Assembly (NCBI GenBank): GCA_026196035.1
Contig: JAPHQX010000014.1
Span: forward strand, 1 to 51,229
Direction: 5' to 3'
Source: Gammaproteobacteria bacterium
GTDB lineage: Bacteria; Pseudomonadota; Gammaproteobacteria; SZUA-229
Length of the DNA: 51,229 nt
The first letter of the stretch is position 1, and each line of letters opens with the position of its first letter. The notes below the pieces were generated by a model that saw only the letters and a program-made list of their open reading frames with translations, did no database searches and was not told the origin of the DNA. Positions 40,829 to 51,229 of this stretch are shown here, one piece after another. The translations under genes were made by a program, and so were the position numbers.

Positions 40829-41739
40829 TGGCAAATGATTTTGGAAAAGTAGCAGTATTTATGGGCGGCTGGTCAGCGGAACGAAATGTTTCATTGAATA
40901 GCGGTCAGGCAGTGCTGACCGCATTGCTTAATCAGGGCGTTGATGCTCATGGTCTGGATGTTGATAGAAATATCCTGAGAAAAATGACAGAAAATAACTA
41001 TGACTGTGTATTCAATATGCTTCATGGTCGTGGTGGAGAAGATGGTGTTATTCAGGGCATGCTCGATGTTTTAAAGATTCCATATACAGGTTCTGGTGTG
41101 CTGGGATCTGCGCTCGCTATGGATAAACTTCGTACTAAACAGTTATGGAAAGGTCTGGATTTGCCGACACCTGATTATCAGATTTTGAATAATGAAAAAG
41201 ATTGTCAGTTGGCAGTGCAGAAACTTGGCATACCATTAATGATCAAGCCTGTGCTGGAAGGCTCAAGTATAGGTATGAGCAAAGTTAATTCTGCTGATGA
41301 TATTACTCAGGCATGGAATGAGGCTGTCAAGTGTGGTGGTGTTGTTATAGCTGAAAAATTTGTTGAAGGAGAGGAGTATACGGCGGCTGTTTTGGGTGAA
41401 AAAATATTGCCGATGATTCGTCTTGAAACGCCAAGGGATTTTTATGATTACAAGGCAAAGTATGATGACAATAGTACTCAGTATCATTGTCCCTGTGGTC
41501 TTAGTGAGGAATATGAAAAACAGCTATCTGAATTGATGTTTAACGCCTTTCAGGCTGTAGGTGCTAATGGCTGGGGGCGAGTTGATTTTATGCTGGATAA
41601 AGATAATCAGCCGTGGTTAATAGAAGTTAATACTGTGCCAGGTATGACAGATCATAGTCTGGTGCCTATGGCAGCCAGGCAGGCTGGTATGAGTTTTGAA
41701 GAGCTGGTGATCGAAATATTAAAGGGAGCGATCAACTGA
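40828..41739 (+). CDS. ddl: D-alanine--D-alanine ligase
   Basis: VFMGGWSAERNVSLNSG, LHGRGGEDGVIQG, KPVLEGSSIGM, WLIEVNTVPGMTDHSLVP. Confidence 0.95.
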   Translation: MANDFGKVAVFMGGWSAERNVSLNSGQAVLTALLNQGVDAHGLDVDRNILRKMTENNYDCVFNMLHGRGGEDGVIQGMLDVLKIPYTGSGVLGSALAMDKLRTKQLWKGLDLPTPDYQILNNEKDCQLAVQKLGIPLMIKPVLEGSSIGMSKVNSADDITQAWNEAVKCGGVVIAEKFVEGEEYTAAVLGEKILPMIRLETPRDFYDYKAKYDDNSTQYHCPCGLSEEYEKQLSELMFNAFQAVGANGWGRVDFMLDKDNQPWLIEVNTVPGMTDHSLVPMAARQAGMSFEELVIEILKGAIN

Positions 41740-42533
41740 TGGCAAAACGCAGACAGGCAATAAGTGCAGTATCACGACAGAAAAACAGCTTGCACTGGAT
41801 TGATAAGTTACGGCCGCTTATAAAGATCAGAAAAGTAGCTTACCTGGCTACATGGTTACTGGTTTTGACGGGTGTATCTCTGGCCTATGAAGAACTCCAG
41901 AAAATAGACGTATTGCCCATTGAAAAAGTAGAAATTGAAGGTGAGTTTGAATATTTAATGCCAGAAGATCTTAAGCGATATGCATTGCCCAAAGTACAGG
42001 GTGGTTTTTTCTCGGTTCAGCTCGGGGTAATTAGAGAAGCTCTTTTGGAATTACCCTGGGTAGAGGATGTATCAATTCATCGTCAGTGGCCTCAGACTTT
42101 GCGTATACGTGTAATGGAAAAGCGGCCAGTTGCTTTCTGGGGCGACAAGGGTTATGTCAGCTCGAAAGGGGAATTATTTGAGCCCGAGGTTATTGATAAA
42201 GAACTTGCGTTCCCCTTATTAGTTGGTATGGATGGTCAACATTCTGTGATGCTCAGGGAATTAGGAAGAATGCAGTTGTTAATAGCAGAATTAAATATGA
42301 ACGTTGTAAAAATAAAGCAGGATGCAAGACGTTCATGGGTACTGGTTTTATCTTCTGGATTTGAATTGCGTTTGGGCCGTAATGATGTACATGAACGCCT
42401 GCAGAGATTCGTAGATGTTTACAGTCAGCATCTTAAGAAACAGGAAAATAACATTAAACATATAGATATGCGTTATACCAATGGGTTTGCAGTTGCATTT
42501 AAAGATCAGGTAACGCGGAGCCGGGGAGCATAA
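41739..42533 (+). CDS. ftsQ: cell division protein FtsQ
   Basis: N-terminal TM, POTRA-like region (PIEKVEIEGEFEYLMPEDLKRYALP), LPWVEDVSIHRQWPQTLRIRVMEKRPVAFWG. Confidence 0.92.
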   Translation: MAKRRQAISAVSRQKNSLHWIDKLRPLIKIRKVAYLATWLLVLTGVSLAYEELQKIDVLPIEKVEIEGEFEYLMPEDLKRYALPKVQGGFFSVQLGVIREALLELPWVEDVSIHRQWPQTLRIRVMEKRPVAFWGDKGYVSSKGELFEPEVIDKELAFPLLVGMDGQHSVMLRELGRMQLLIAELNMNVVKIKQDARRSWVLVLSSGFELRLGRNDVHERLQRFVDVYSQHLKKQENNIKHIDMRYTNGFAVAFKDQVTRSRGA

Positions 42534-42537
42534 TAAG

Positions 42538-43773
42538 ATGACTAAAAAATCTGATAAGAATTTGATTGTTGGTCTGGATATTGGGACCTCAAAGGTTGTA
42601 GCGATTGTTGGTGAAGTTACATCTGATGGTGAAGTTGACATTGTTGGGCTGGGATCACATCCATCCAGAGGCTTAAAAAAAGGTGTAGTTGTGAATATCG
42701 AGTCAACCGTCCAGTCAATTCAGCGTGCAATAGAAGAAGCAGAATTAATGGCAGGCTGTCAGATTAATTCAGTATATGCGGGTATCGCAGGTAGCCATAT
42801 TAAGAGTATTAATTCACATGGCATAGTAGCTATAAAAGATCGAGAGGTTAGTGATTCTGATCTGGATCGTGTGATAGATGCAGCACGAGCAGTTGCAATT
42901 CCCGCGGATCAACGTGTACTTCATATATTGCCTCAGGAATTTATTATTGATGATCAGGAAGGTATACGTGAGCCTATCGGCATGTCAGGTGTTCGCCTTG
43001 AGGCAAAAGTACATCTGGTTACCGGTGCTGTAGGTGCAGCACAAAATATTATTAAATGCGTACGCCGTTGCGGACTTGAAGTTGATGACGTTATTCTCGA
43101 GCAGCTGGCATCAAGTTATTCTGTATTAACAGATGATGAAAAAGAACTGGGTGTTTGCCTGGTTGATATAGGCGGCGGTACTACGGACATAGCTGTTTTT
43201 TCAGATGGTGCAATTAGACATACTGCTGTTATTCCTATTGCGGGTGATCAGGTTACCAACGATATAGCTGTTGCTTTAAGAACGCCAACACAATATGCAG
43301 ATGAAATAAAAATCAAATACGCCTGTGCTTTGAGGCAACTTGCTAATCCGGATGAAACGATTGAAGTGCCGAGTGTTGGTGATCGGCCTCCGCGTAAATT
43401 ATCACGACAGACTCTGGCAGAAGTTGTCGAGCCAAGGTATGACGAATTGTTAAGCCTGGTACAGGCTGAATTACGTAAAAGTGGATTCGAGGATATTATC
43501 GCTGCAGGGATTGTTTTAACAGGCGGTAGTTCCAAGATGGAAGGTGTTATTGATCTGGCGGAAGAAATATTTCACATGCCAGTAAGATTAGGTGTTCCGC
43601 AATATGTTAGTGGTTTATCGGATGTTGTACGTAATCCTATTTATGCAACTGGCGTGGGATTATTGTTGTTTGGTCAACAGCATCAACATTCAGATAGTCG
43701 TTATTTCTCAGTTGAGGGGGGAGTAAAAGGTTTGCTGGAAAGAATGAAGAGCTGGTTTCAGGGTAATTTTTAG
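42538..43773 (+). CDS. ftsA: cell division protein FtsA
   Basis: LIVGLDIGTSKVVAIVGEV, VCLVDIGGGTTDIAVFSDGAIRHT, GIVLTGGSSKMEG. Confidence 0.95.
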   Translation: MTKKSDKNLIVGLDIGTSKVVAIVGEVTSDGEVDIVGLGSHPSRGLKKGVVVNIESTVQSIQRAIEEAELMAGCQINSVYAGIAGSHIKSINSHGIVAIKDREVSDSDLDRVIDAARAVAIPADQRVLHILPQEFIIDDQEGIREPIGMSGVRLEAKVHLVTGAVGAAQNIIKCVRRCGLEVDDVILEQLASSYSVLTDDEKELGVCLVDIGGGTTDIAVFSDGAIRHTAVIPIAGDQVTNDIAVALRTPTQYADEIKIKYACALRQLANPDETIEVPSVGDRPPRKLSRQTLAEVVEPRYDELLSLVQAELRKSGFEDIIAAGIVLTGGSSKMEGVIDLAEEIFHMPVRLGVPQYVSGLSDVVRNPIYATGVGLLLFGQQHQHSDSRYFSVEGGVKGLLERMKSWFQGNF

Positions 43774-43881
43774 TCATTACATGAAATCTATTTATAAACA
43801 ATTAAAGTTGCATTTGTGTTTGTTAGCACAAACAACATTAGTGTACCCAATACAAAAATTAAAAAATGAGGAGAACTAGCC

Positions 43882-45024
43882 ATGTTTGAATTGATGGACT
43901 CTGTAGCGCAAGATGCCGTCATTAAAGTCATCGGAGTCGGTGGCGGTGGTGGCAATGCTGTAAAACATATGGTCGCAAGTGGTATCGATGGTGTAGATTT
44001 TATCTGTGCTAATACTGATGCTCAGGCCCTGACTAAAGTGCAGGGAGCGATGTCATTACAGATTGGTGGGAACATTACCAAAGGTCTGGGTGCGGGTGCC
44101 AATCCTGAAGTAGGACGACAGGCTGCCCTTGAAGATCGTGAACGTGTTCAGGAAGCCATAATGGGTGCAGATATGGTATTTGTCACTGCAGGAATGGGTG
44201 GTGGTACAGGAACTGGAGCAGCACCTATTGTTGCGCAGATTGCACGTGATATGGGGATTCTTGCAGTTGGTGTGGTAACCAAGCCTTTCGTTTTTGAAGG
44301 GGCTAATCGTATGAAGGTTGCTATGCAGGGTATCAGTGAGTTAAGTCAGCATGTTGATTCATTAATAACAATTCCAAATGATAAGTTACTGAGTGTTTAT
44401 GGTCGTGAGTTTGATCTGATGAATGCATTCAAAGGTGCTAATGATGTGCTTCATAATGCAGTGCAGGGTATTACTGAACTGATTACCCATCCTGGTGTCA
44501 TTAATGTTGACTTTGCAGATGTTCGTACCGTTATGTCACAGAATGGTATGGGAATGATGGGTTCAGGTGTGGCTTCTGGTGAAGATAGAGCAAGGGAAGC
44601 GGCTGAAGCTGCGGTTGCCAGTCCATTACTGGAAGATGTCAATATTTCTGGTGCACGGGGTATTCTGGTTAATGTCACAGGTACGAATCTGACCTTGGGT
44701 GAATTTGAAGATATTGGTGCGATTATCAGTGCATTTGCCTCAGAAGAAGCGGTTGTGGTGATGGGTACTGCGATAGATGATGCTCTGCAGGATGAGCTTA
44801 GAGTCACTGTAGTGGCAACGGGTCTGGGACATCAGATTTCTACAGCCAATAATAAACCGATGAAAGTGATTCAACGTAATAATAATGGCGAGCTGGATCT
44901 GGAGGAGCTTAATAAACCTACCATTCAGCGGAGAAAAGCGGCAGGTCAGAATCTGGATGTTTCAGATGTATTTGATGATGATATGCTGGATATACCCGCT
45001 TTTTTACGCCGACAGGCTGACTGA
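43882..45024 (+). CDS. ftsZ: cell division protein FtsZ
   Basis: VIGVGGGGGNAVKHM, NTDAQAL, AGMGGGTGTGAAP, C-terminal DIPAFLRRQAD. Confidence 0.97.
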   Translation: MFELMDSVAQDAVIKVIGVGGGGGNAVKHMVASGIDGVDFICANTDAQALTKVQGAMSLQIGGNITKGLGAGANPEVGRQAALEDRERVQEAIMGADMVFVTAGMGGGTGTGAAPIVAQIARDMGILAVGVVTKPFVFEGANRMKVAMQGISELSQHVDSLITIPNDKLLSVYGREFDLMNAFKGANDVLHNAVQGITELITHPGVINVDFADVRTVMSQNGMGMMGSGVASGEDRAREAAEAAVASPLLEDVNISGARGILVNVTGTNLTLGEFEDIGAIISAFASEEAVVVMGTAIDDALQDELRVTVVATGLGHQISTANNKPMKVIQRNNNGELDLEELNKPTIQRRKAAGQNLDVSDVFDDDMLDIPAFLRRQAD

Positions 45025-45197
45025 GGTTGAGTGATTAAGAATGTGGGTTATTACTTTTGTGTATTGAGTCAAAGTCTATGTGAGAAGATATGCACTATAA
45101 TACTTATGCTGTCGACAAAAAACGGTTTAAATAACGTTAAACCTATGTATAATCGTCGGGCTTTGTGTTAGATCATTAATTTTACGGGAAAACTGAC

Positions 45198-46112
45198 TTG
45201 ATTCGTCAAAGAACACTGAAAAATGTAATCCGGGCAACGGGTGTAGGGCTTCATACGGGTAGTAAAGTGTATCTGACTTTGCGACCTGCTCCAGCTGATA
45301 CCGGTGTTATATTTCGTCGAGTTGATCTTGATGAGCCAGTTGAAATCCGTGCTACCGCGGAAAATGTCGTTGATACTAATTTATCAACTACTCTGGGTGA
45401 AAATGGTGTGACTGTTGCTACCGTTGAGCACCTTTTATCGGCCATGGCAGGTCTTGGAATTGATAATGCGTATATTGATCTGAGCGCAGCAGAGGTTCCT
45501 ATTATGGATGGCAGTTCCGGTCCATTTGTTTTCCTGTTGCAGTCCGCTGGTATTGTTGAACAGAACGTACCAAAGCGTTTTATCCGTATTACAAAACCCA
45601 TTGTTGTTGAAGAGCATGACAAATGGGCTCGATTTGAGCCATTTGATGGCTTTAAAGTGGGCTTTACTATTGATTTTGATCATCCTGTTTTCAGTGGTAC
45701 CCCCCAGAAAGCTGAAATTGATTTCTCCTCTACTTCATTTGTTAAAGAAGTAAGTCGTGCCAGAACCTTTGGCTTTATGAGTGACTTTGAGAAGCTTCGA
45801 GCCAGTAATCTGGCACTCGGTGCAAGTCTTGATAATGCAATAGGCGTGGATGAATTCCGGGTTCTGAATGAAGATGGTTTGCGATACGAAGATGAGTTTG
45901 TGAAGCATAAAATACTGGATGCTATTGGTGATTTATATCTTCTGGGGCATAGCCTTATTGGTGCATTTTCCGGTTATCGCTCAGGTCATGCACTGAATAA
46001 TAAGCTGTTAAAAGCGCTTATAGCGAATGAAGATGCATGGGAAGAAGTGACTTTTGTTGATGATGATGCCAAATCGCCTATTTCTTATTCGCAGCCCGTT
46101 CAGGTTTCTTAA
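45198..46112 (+). CDS. lpxC: UDP-3-O-acyl-GlcNAc deacetylase
   Basis: [73 protein letters not shown]. Confidence 0.96.
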   Translation: MIRQRTLKNVIRATGVGLHTGSKVYLTLRPAPADTGVIFRRVDLDEPVEIRATAENVVDTNLSTTLGENGVTVATVEHLLSAMAGLGIDNAYIDLSAAEVPIMDGSSGPFVFLLQSAGIVEQNVPKRFIRITKPIVVEEHDKWARFEPFDGFKVGFTIDFDHPVFSGTPQKAEIDFSSTSFVKEVSRARTFGFMSDFEKLRASNLALGASLDNAIGVDEFRVLNEDGLRYEDEFVKHKILDAIGDLYLLGHSLIGAFSGYRSGHALNNKLLKALIANEDAWEEVTFVDDDAKSPISYSQPVQVS

Positions 46113-46528
46113 GTTTTTTTAGCCGTTTTTCCCGCCAGTTTGCTTAGAGCCTGATGTAAATCAGGGTCATCTATTGAATTAGCTGTTTGTTTAAGTAGTT
46201 TTGCAGAACGATCTGTAAGGTATCTATTCTTTATAACAGGTGTCCTTGCTATATGTTTGGGGTGAGTTTGCTTAATGCGTACCTGAGTCAGGTGGATGTT
46301 GGCATGGGTTTTCAGCATTTCAAGTATATTGTTCTGGTAAGTCCGTAATCGGGATGACCAGACGGGGGAATCAGTAACAAGTACAAGCTGCTTGTCTCTG
46401 ATATCGGCAACGGACACATGTTCCTGACATTCTGCAGGAAGGCTTGATCTGACGATCCTGGTGAGTTTGTCTAATTGTGATGCTTTGCCCAGTAATTGGG
46501 GATTTATTAGCCCGGATATGGATTTCAT
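46109..46528 (-). CDS. DUF721 / DciA-like protein
   Basis: 139 aa; DUF721-like region ([33 protein letters not shown]); conserved position between lpxC and an M23 peptidase gene. Confidence 0.78.
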   Translation of the reverse strand: MKSISGLINPQLLGKASQLDKLTRIVRSSLPAECQEHVSVADIRDKQLVLVTDSPVWSSRLRTYQNNILEMLKTHANIHLTQVRIKQTHPKHIARTPVIKNRYLTDRSAKLLKQTANSIDDPDLHQALSKLAGKTAKKT

Positions 46529-46642
46529 GGGTTTTTTATAAGAATATCTTCACAATATCAGTAGTTTATGTAATATTTTGATGCCATTGGAAGTAATTGT
46601 ATCTATAATCCGAGTGTTAATGTCATTTTTTATCTTTAATCC

Positions 46643-47557
46643 ATGAATATAATTTTATTGAGCAAATTTAGAGGTCGCCCCTATCGTATACAGGTAGGAA
46701 GCCCTATGCAGCTGACTTTACTGGCTACATTTGTCTTTATTATTGCCACAGGTGTTGGTGTTATGGGTTTCTGGTGGGGACAAACAACCCAGTCTTCAGA
46801 CCGTCTGGCCGCTATACAGAAGGAAGTTCAGCTGCAAAGAGAATTAATTGATCAGACTAAATTAAATGCACAGGCTGATCTGGATGCACTGGCTGCTCGT
46901 CTGGGGCAGATTCAGGCTCATGCTACTCGTTTGAATGCGCTTGGTCAGAAGTTAATAAAAGTGGCCAAGATTGATCCGGGTGAATTTAATTTTACTCAGA
47001 GTCCTGGTTTAGGTGGCCCGGATGAGGGTGATAGCAGCAGCAATGTACAGCTGGATTTCGGTAGTGAAATAGATGATGTTATTACTGAGCTAGAAGACCG
47101 TGAGCAACAGCTTGGTGTACTGGAAACGATTCTGATGAGTAGTCGTATGAAAGAAGAAGTCTTTCCAGAGGGGCGTCCTATTAACAGGGGCTGGATTTCA
47201 TCTTATTACGGTATGAGAACTAATCCGTTTACAGGTAAATTACAGTTTCATAAAGGCATGGATTTTGCCGCTAAATCAGGAAGTGAAGTCCTGGCTGTGG
47301 CTGGAGGCGTTATTACCTGGTCAGGTGAGCGTTATGGTTATGGAAATCTTGTTGAAGTTAATCATGGTAATGGTTATGTGACACGTTATGGCCATAATAA
47401 AGAAAACCTGGTTGATGTAGGTGATACTATTAAAAAAGGCCAGGAAATCGCACGTATGGGCTCGACCGGGCGTTCTACTGGACCCCATGTGCATTTTGAA
47501 GTTCTAAAAGATGGTCGTCAGATCAATCCTCAACGATTCGTTCAGTCAAGGCACTGA
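46643..47557 (+). CDS. M23 family metallopeptidase
   Basis: N-terminal TM and coiled-coil; FHKGMDFAAKSGSEVLAVAGGVI, VEVNHGNGYVTRYGHN, GSTGRSTGPHVHFEVLKDG. Confidence 0.92.
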   Translation: MNIILLSKFRGRPYRIQVGSPMQLTLLATFVFIIATGVGVMGFWWGQTTQSSDRLAAIQKEVQLQRELIDQTKLNAQADLDALAARLGQIQAHATRLNALGQKLIKVAKIDPGEFNFTQSPGLGGPDEGDSSSNVQLDFGSEIDDVITELEDREQQLGVLETILMSSRMKEEVFPEGRPINRGWISSYYGMRTNPFTGKLQFHKGMDFAAKSGSEVLAVAGGVITWSGERYGYGNLVEVNHGNGYVTRYGHNKENLVDVGDTIKKGQEIARMGSTGRSTGPHVHFEVLKDGRQINPQRFVQSRH

Positions 47558-47664
47558 TTTTTTACCAATTTCCCTGTTTTTTTCATCATTAAGCTTAAGC
47601 CAGAGTGATTTCTCGGGCATAATATGCTGTTTTTAAATTTCCATTTTTATTCGAAGGAATACCC

Positions 47665-50361
47665 ATGGTAGCCAGGTTGCTGCGTAAGATTATTGGTAGT
47701 CGAAATGACCGCCAGGTAAAGAAATACCAGAAAGTTGTTGATCAGATAAATAAACTCGAAGCAGATTTTCAGGCATTGAGTGATGAAGATTTAGCCAACA
47801 AGACGGTAGAATTTCGTCAGCGACTGGATAAGGGCGAATCACTGGATGATTTATTGAAAGAAGCTTTCGCAACGGTTAGAGAAGCCGGTAAGCGTTCATT
47901 GGGTATGCGCCATTTTGATGTGCAATTGATTGGTGGCATGGCATTACATAACGGCAAAATTGCTGAAATGCGTACCGGTGAAGGTAAAACACTGGTGGCG
48001 ACATTGGCTGCCTATCTGAACGCCTTGTCATCTCAAGGTGTTCACGTTATTACGGTTAATGATTATCTGGCTAAACGTGATGCCGAATGGATGGGTAAGT
48101 TGTATGGCTTCCTCGGTATGAGTGTAGGTGTGGTGGTAGCCGGAATGGACCCTGCTGCAAAAAAAGAAGCTTATGCCGCTGATATTACTTATGGAACCAA
48201 TAATGAATATGGCTTTGATTATCTTCGCGATAACATGGCATTTTCAGTTGATGAAAAAGTTCAGCGTGGATTGAATTTTGCGATAGTTGATGAAGTGGAT
48301 TCGATTCTTATAGATGAAGCTCGTACACCTTTAATCATCTCCGGACCGACTAATGATAATTCCGAACTTTATGTGAAATTTAATCAACTGGTTAAAGAAC
48401 TACATAAAGCAGAAGATGAAGAGTCTGAAGGTGATTATACAGTCGATGAAAAGAACAAACAGATTCATATGACTGAAGCGGGTCACCAGCATGTTGAAGA
48501 AGTATTGGTGCGTGATGGCGTACTTGCAGAGAATGATAGTTTGTACAGTGCCGCGAATATTAGTCTTGTTCATTATCTGAATGCAGCAATAAGAGCCAAT
48601 GTTCTGTTCCAGAAAGATGTTCATTATATTATTCAGAATGGAAAGATCGTTATTGTAGATGAATTTACAGGTCGTACGATGGAAGGGCGGCGCTGGTCAG
48701 ATGGTTTGCATCAGGCAATAGAAGCCAAAGAAGGTGTTGCTATTGAGAATGAAAATCAGACGCTTGCATCAATAACATTCCAGAACTATTTCCGTTTATA
48801 TAATAAATTGTCAGGTATGACGGGTACGGCGGATACTGAAGCATTTGAATTCCAGCAAATTTATAATCTGGAAGTGATGGTCATGCCAACAAATGTACCT
48901 GTTGCACGAGTGGATCATGGAGACCTTATTTTTCTTACACAGGAAGAAAAATTTGCCGCAGTTGTAGAGGATGTCAAAGACTGTTTGCAGCGTAAGCAAC
49001 CTGTATTGGTCGGTACGGCTTCGATTGAAGCATCTGAATCTTTGTCAGCACTTCTGGATAAAGAAAAAATAAAACACAATGTTCTGAATGCTAAACAGCA
49101 TGAGCGTGAAGCAAAAATTATTGCTGAAGCGGGTGTTCCAGGTGCTGTTACACTGGCAACCAATATGGCTGGTCGAGGAACGGATATTGTACTGGGTGGT
49201 AATCTTGATGTTGAACTTGCCGATAAACCGGATATTAGTGATGCAGAAAGAGAAGCTGCACATAAAGACTGGGAACAACGTCATCAACAGGTGCTTGAGT
49301 CTGGCGGCTTGCATGTTATAGGCAGTGAACGTCATGAATCACGTCGTATAGATAATCAGTTACGTGGTCGTTCTGGTCGTCAGGGTGATGCCGGTTCCAC
49401 ACGTTTTTATCTGTCATTGCAAGATGACTTAATGAGAATCTTTGCATCCGACCGTGTTGCAGGATTAATGAAGAAACTGGGTATGGAGCAGGGTGAAGCA
49501 ATAGAGCATCCATGGGTATCCAGAGCTATTGAAAATGCGCAACGCAAGGTTGAGGGGCATAACTTTGATATACGTAAACAATTACTTGAATACGATGATG
49601 TAGCCAATGATCAGCGTAAGGTGGTTTATGCTCAGCGCAATGAAATGATGCAAGAAGACGATATGACCGAAATTGTTGAGGCTATTCGTGAAGACGTTGT
49701 CGAAATGATTGTGGCTAGCTATATTCCAGCAGGAAGTCTGGAAGAGCAATGGGATGTTCGTGGACTGGAAGAAGGGCTGGATAATGAGTTTGGTATTAGC
49801 TTGCCGATTCAAAAATGGCTTGATAACGATGACAATCTGCATGAAGAAACTTTGAAGCAGAAAATTCTGCAAGAAATTACTGAGGCTTATGCGAAAAAAG
49901 AAGCAGCCATTGGTAGTGAAGATATGCGCAGATTTGAGAAATATATTTTACTGCAGGTTATGGATAGTCACTGGAAAGAGCATCTGGCAGCTATGGATTA
50001 TCTTCGTCAGAGTATTCACTTGCGTGGTTATGCACAAAAGAATCCCAAGCAGGAATATAAGCGAGAATCTTTTGAGATGTTTAGTGAAATGCTCGAGAAG
50101 ATCAAGCAGGAAGTTGCTTCGATGCTGGCAAAAGTACAAATACGTTCAGAAGAAGAGGTGGCGGCTCTGGAACGGCAACAGCAAATGTCACTAGATATGA
50201 ATTATGAGCATGCGGATGTGAATGCAATGCATGAAGAAGAGGCAGAACATGATGAGCATCATCAGCCTTTTGTTAGACAGGAACAAAAAATAGGTCGTAA
50301 CGATCCTTGCTACTGTGGTTCGGGTAAGAAGTTTAAACAGTGTCATGGGAAACTAAGCTAA
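47665..50361 (+). CDS. secA: preprotein translocase ATPase SecA
   Basis: [54 protein letters not shown]-terminal zinc-binding [14 protein letters not shown]. Confidence 0.97.
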   Translation: MVARLLRKIIGSRNDRQVKKYQKVVDQINKLEADFQALSDEDLANKTVEFRQRLDKGESLDDLLKEAFATVREAGKRSLGMRHFDVQLIGGMALHNGKIAEMRTGEGKTLVATLAAYLNALSSQGVHVITVNDYLAKRDAEWMGKLYGFLGMSVGVVVAGMDPAAKKEAYAADITYGTNNEYGFDYLRDNMAFSVDEKVQRGLNFAIVDEVDSILIDEARTPLIISGPTNDNSELYVKFNQLVKELHKAEDEESEGDYTVDEKNKQIHMTEAGHQHVEEVLVRDGVLAENDSLYSAANISLVHYLNAAIRANVLFQKDVHYIIQNGKIVIVDEFTGRTMEGRRWSDGLHQAIEAKEGVAIENENQTLASITFQNYFRLYNKLSGMTGTADTEAFEFQQIYNLEVMVMPTNVPVARVDHGDLIFLTQEEKFAAVVEDVKDCLQRKQPVLVGTASIEASESLSALLDKEKIKHNVLNAKQHEREAKIIAEAGVPGAVTLATNMAGRGTDIVLGGNLDVELADKPDISDAEREAAHKDWEQRHQQVLESGGLHVIGSERHESRRIDNQLRGRSGRQGDAGSTRFYLSLQDDLMRIFASDRVAGLMKKLGMEQGEAIEHPWVSRAIENAQRKVEGHNFDIRKQLLEYDDVANDQRKVVYAQRNEMMQEDDMTEIVEAIREDVVEMIVASYIPAGSLEEQWDVRGLEEGLDNEFGISLPIQKWLDNDDNLHEETLKQKILQEITEAYAKKEAAIGSEDMRRFEKYILLQVMDSHWKEHLAAMDYLRQSIHLRGYAQKNPKQEYKRESFEMFSEMLEKIKQEVASMLAKVQIRSEEEVAALERQQQMSLDMNYEHADVNAMHEEEAEHDEHHQPFVRQEQKIGRNDPCYCGSGKKFKQCHGKLS

Positions 50362-50363
50362 CC

Positions 50364-51229
50364 ATGGCTGTTGGACTTGTTGAACCTGATAGTTTATTGC
50401 CTGTAAAAGGTATTAAGCTTGCGAGTGTAACTGCAGGTATAAAATCATCGGGAAGCGATGACCTTGTGGTATTTGAAATTGCAGAAAGCAGTCAGGTGTC
50501 TGCAGTGTTTACCCAGAATGCATTTTGTGCAGCCCCGGTATTGATCGCAAAGAAACATCTTCAGGCTGTAATACCAAAATATCTTTTAATTAATTCAGGC
50601 AACGCTAATGCAGGTACCGGACAACAGGGTCTGGATGCGGCGGAGACCTGTTGTAAAATTCTGGCAAATCAAACCAGTGTTGATAGCACTGAAGTTTTAC
50701 CTTTTTCAACAGGGGTGATCGGTGAGAATTTACCGGTTGAAAAATTTGTAGAGGCTATACCTCAGGCAGTTAACTTATTGACTGAAGATAACTGGCTGAA
50801 AGCAGGTCGTGGCATTATGACCACAGATACGCTTTTAAAAGGTGTTTCCAGGCAGATTGAAATTGATGGTAAGACGCTGACGATTACTGGTGTTGCCAAG
50901 GGCTCTGGCATGATCCATCCGAATATGGCCACTATGCTGGGTTATGTCGCAACCGATGCTGCTATATCGAAAGAGTTGCTGGATTCATGTTTGCAGAAGT
51001 GTGTAAAGCGCTCGTTTAATTCCATTACAGTGGATGGTGATACATCCACTAACGATGCCTGTGTTCTTATTGCAACGGGTCAATCAGGTATTAAGCTCTC
51101 TAATGAAACGGACATTAATTTTAATATTTTTGAAGCCGCACTTATCGAAGTCTTTGAATATCTTGCCCAGGCCATTATTAGAGATGCTGAAGGTGCAACC
51201 AAATTCATCTCTCTAAAAGTAATCAATGC
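50364..51229 (+). CDS. argJ: bifunctional ornithine acetyltransferase/N-acetylglutamate synthase (partial, runs off window)
   Basis: ATG 50364; open frame to window end; translation includes GVKLASVTAGIKSSG-like N-terminus and KGSGMIHPNMATML cleavage motif. Confidence 0.9.
   Translation, partial: MAVGLVEPDSLLPVKGIKLASVTAGIKSSGSDDLVVFEIAESSQVSAVFTQNAFCAAPVLIAKKHLQAVIPKYLLINSGNANAGTGQQGLDAAETCCKILANQTSVDSTEVLPFSTGVIGENLPVEKFVEAIPQAVNLLTEDNWLKAGRGIMTTDTLLKGVSRQIEIDGKTLTITGVAKGSGMIHPNMATMLGYVATDAAISKELLDSCLQKCVKRSFNSITVDGDTSTNDACVLIATGQSGIKLSNETDINFNIFEAALIEVFEYLAQAIIRDAEGATKFISLKVIN

Noticed and set aside
45064-45101. TTGAGT...TATAAT as an lpxC promoter
   Set aside because: 26-nt spacing is too long for a standard sigma70 promoter.
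49889-50194. 101-aa plus-strand ORF in secA
   Set aside because: Out-of-frame overlap within a strongly supported SecA reading frame.

Overview
This 51 kb window looks like chromosomal core sequence from a gammaproteobacterium. The right part (about 13-51 kb) follows a deeply conserved order: hisC / degS-algW type protease / nif3-like / petABC / sspAB / (FAD oxidase) / diaA-yraN-lpoA / rsmI / rnpB / the complete dcw division and cell-wall cluster (mraZ-rsmH-ftsL-ftsI-murE-murF-mraY-murD-ftsW-murG-murC-murB-ddl-ftsQ-ftsA-ftsZ) / lpxC / dciA-like (convergent) / M23 peptidase / secA / partial argJ. The left part (about 0-13 kb) holds perM-like, hda, a TonB-dependent receptor, a complete sucrose metabolism operon (amylosucrase, fructokinase, sucrose-phosphate phosphatase, sucrose-phosphate synthase; minus strand), a hemerythrin-like protein, DUF2069, wrbA, arsC-like, a LysM lipoprotein and hsp20. 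I saw no CRISPR array, rRNA, tRNA, transposase or prophage. The best candidate for something undescribed is a tandem pair of small paralogous TPR-like proteins with a shared C-terminal PLPFL-R-HP-N-LG-MRK motif, lying between rsmI and rnpB. Other observations are regulatory or architectural: a sigma32-like hsp20 promoter, MraZ boxes, repeated start-codon cassettes in the dcw cluster, and a degenerate phosphatase domain in SPS. I do not see strong evidence for a completely new biological system here. All identifications are by eye, without database searches.
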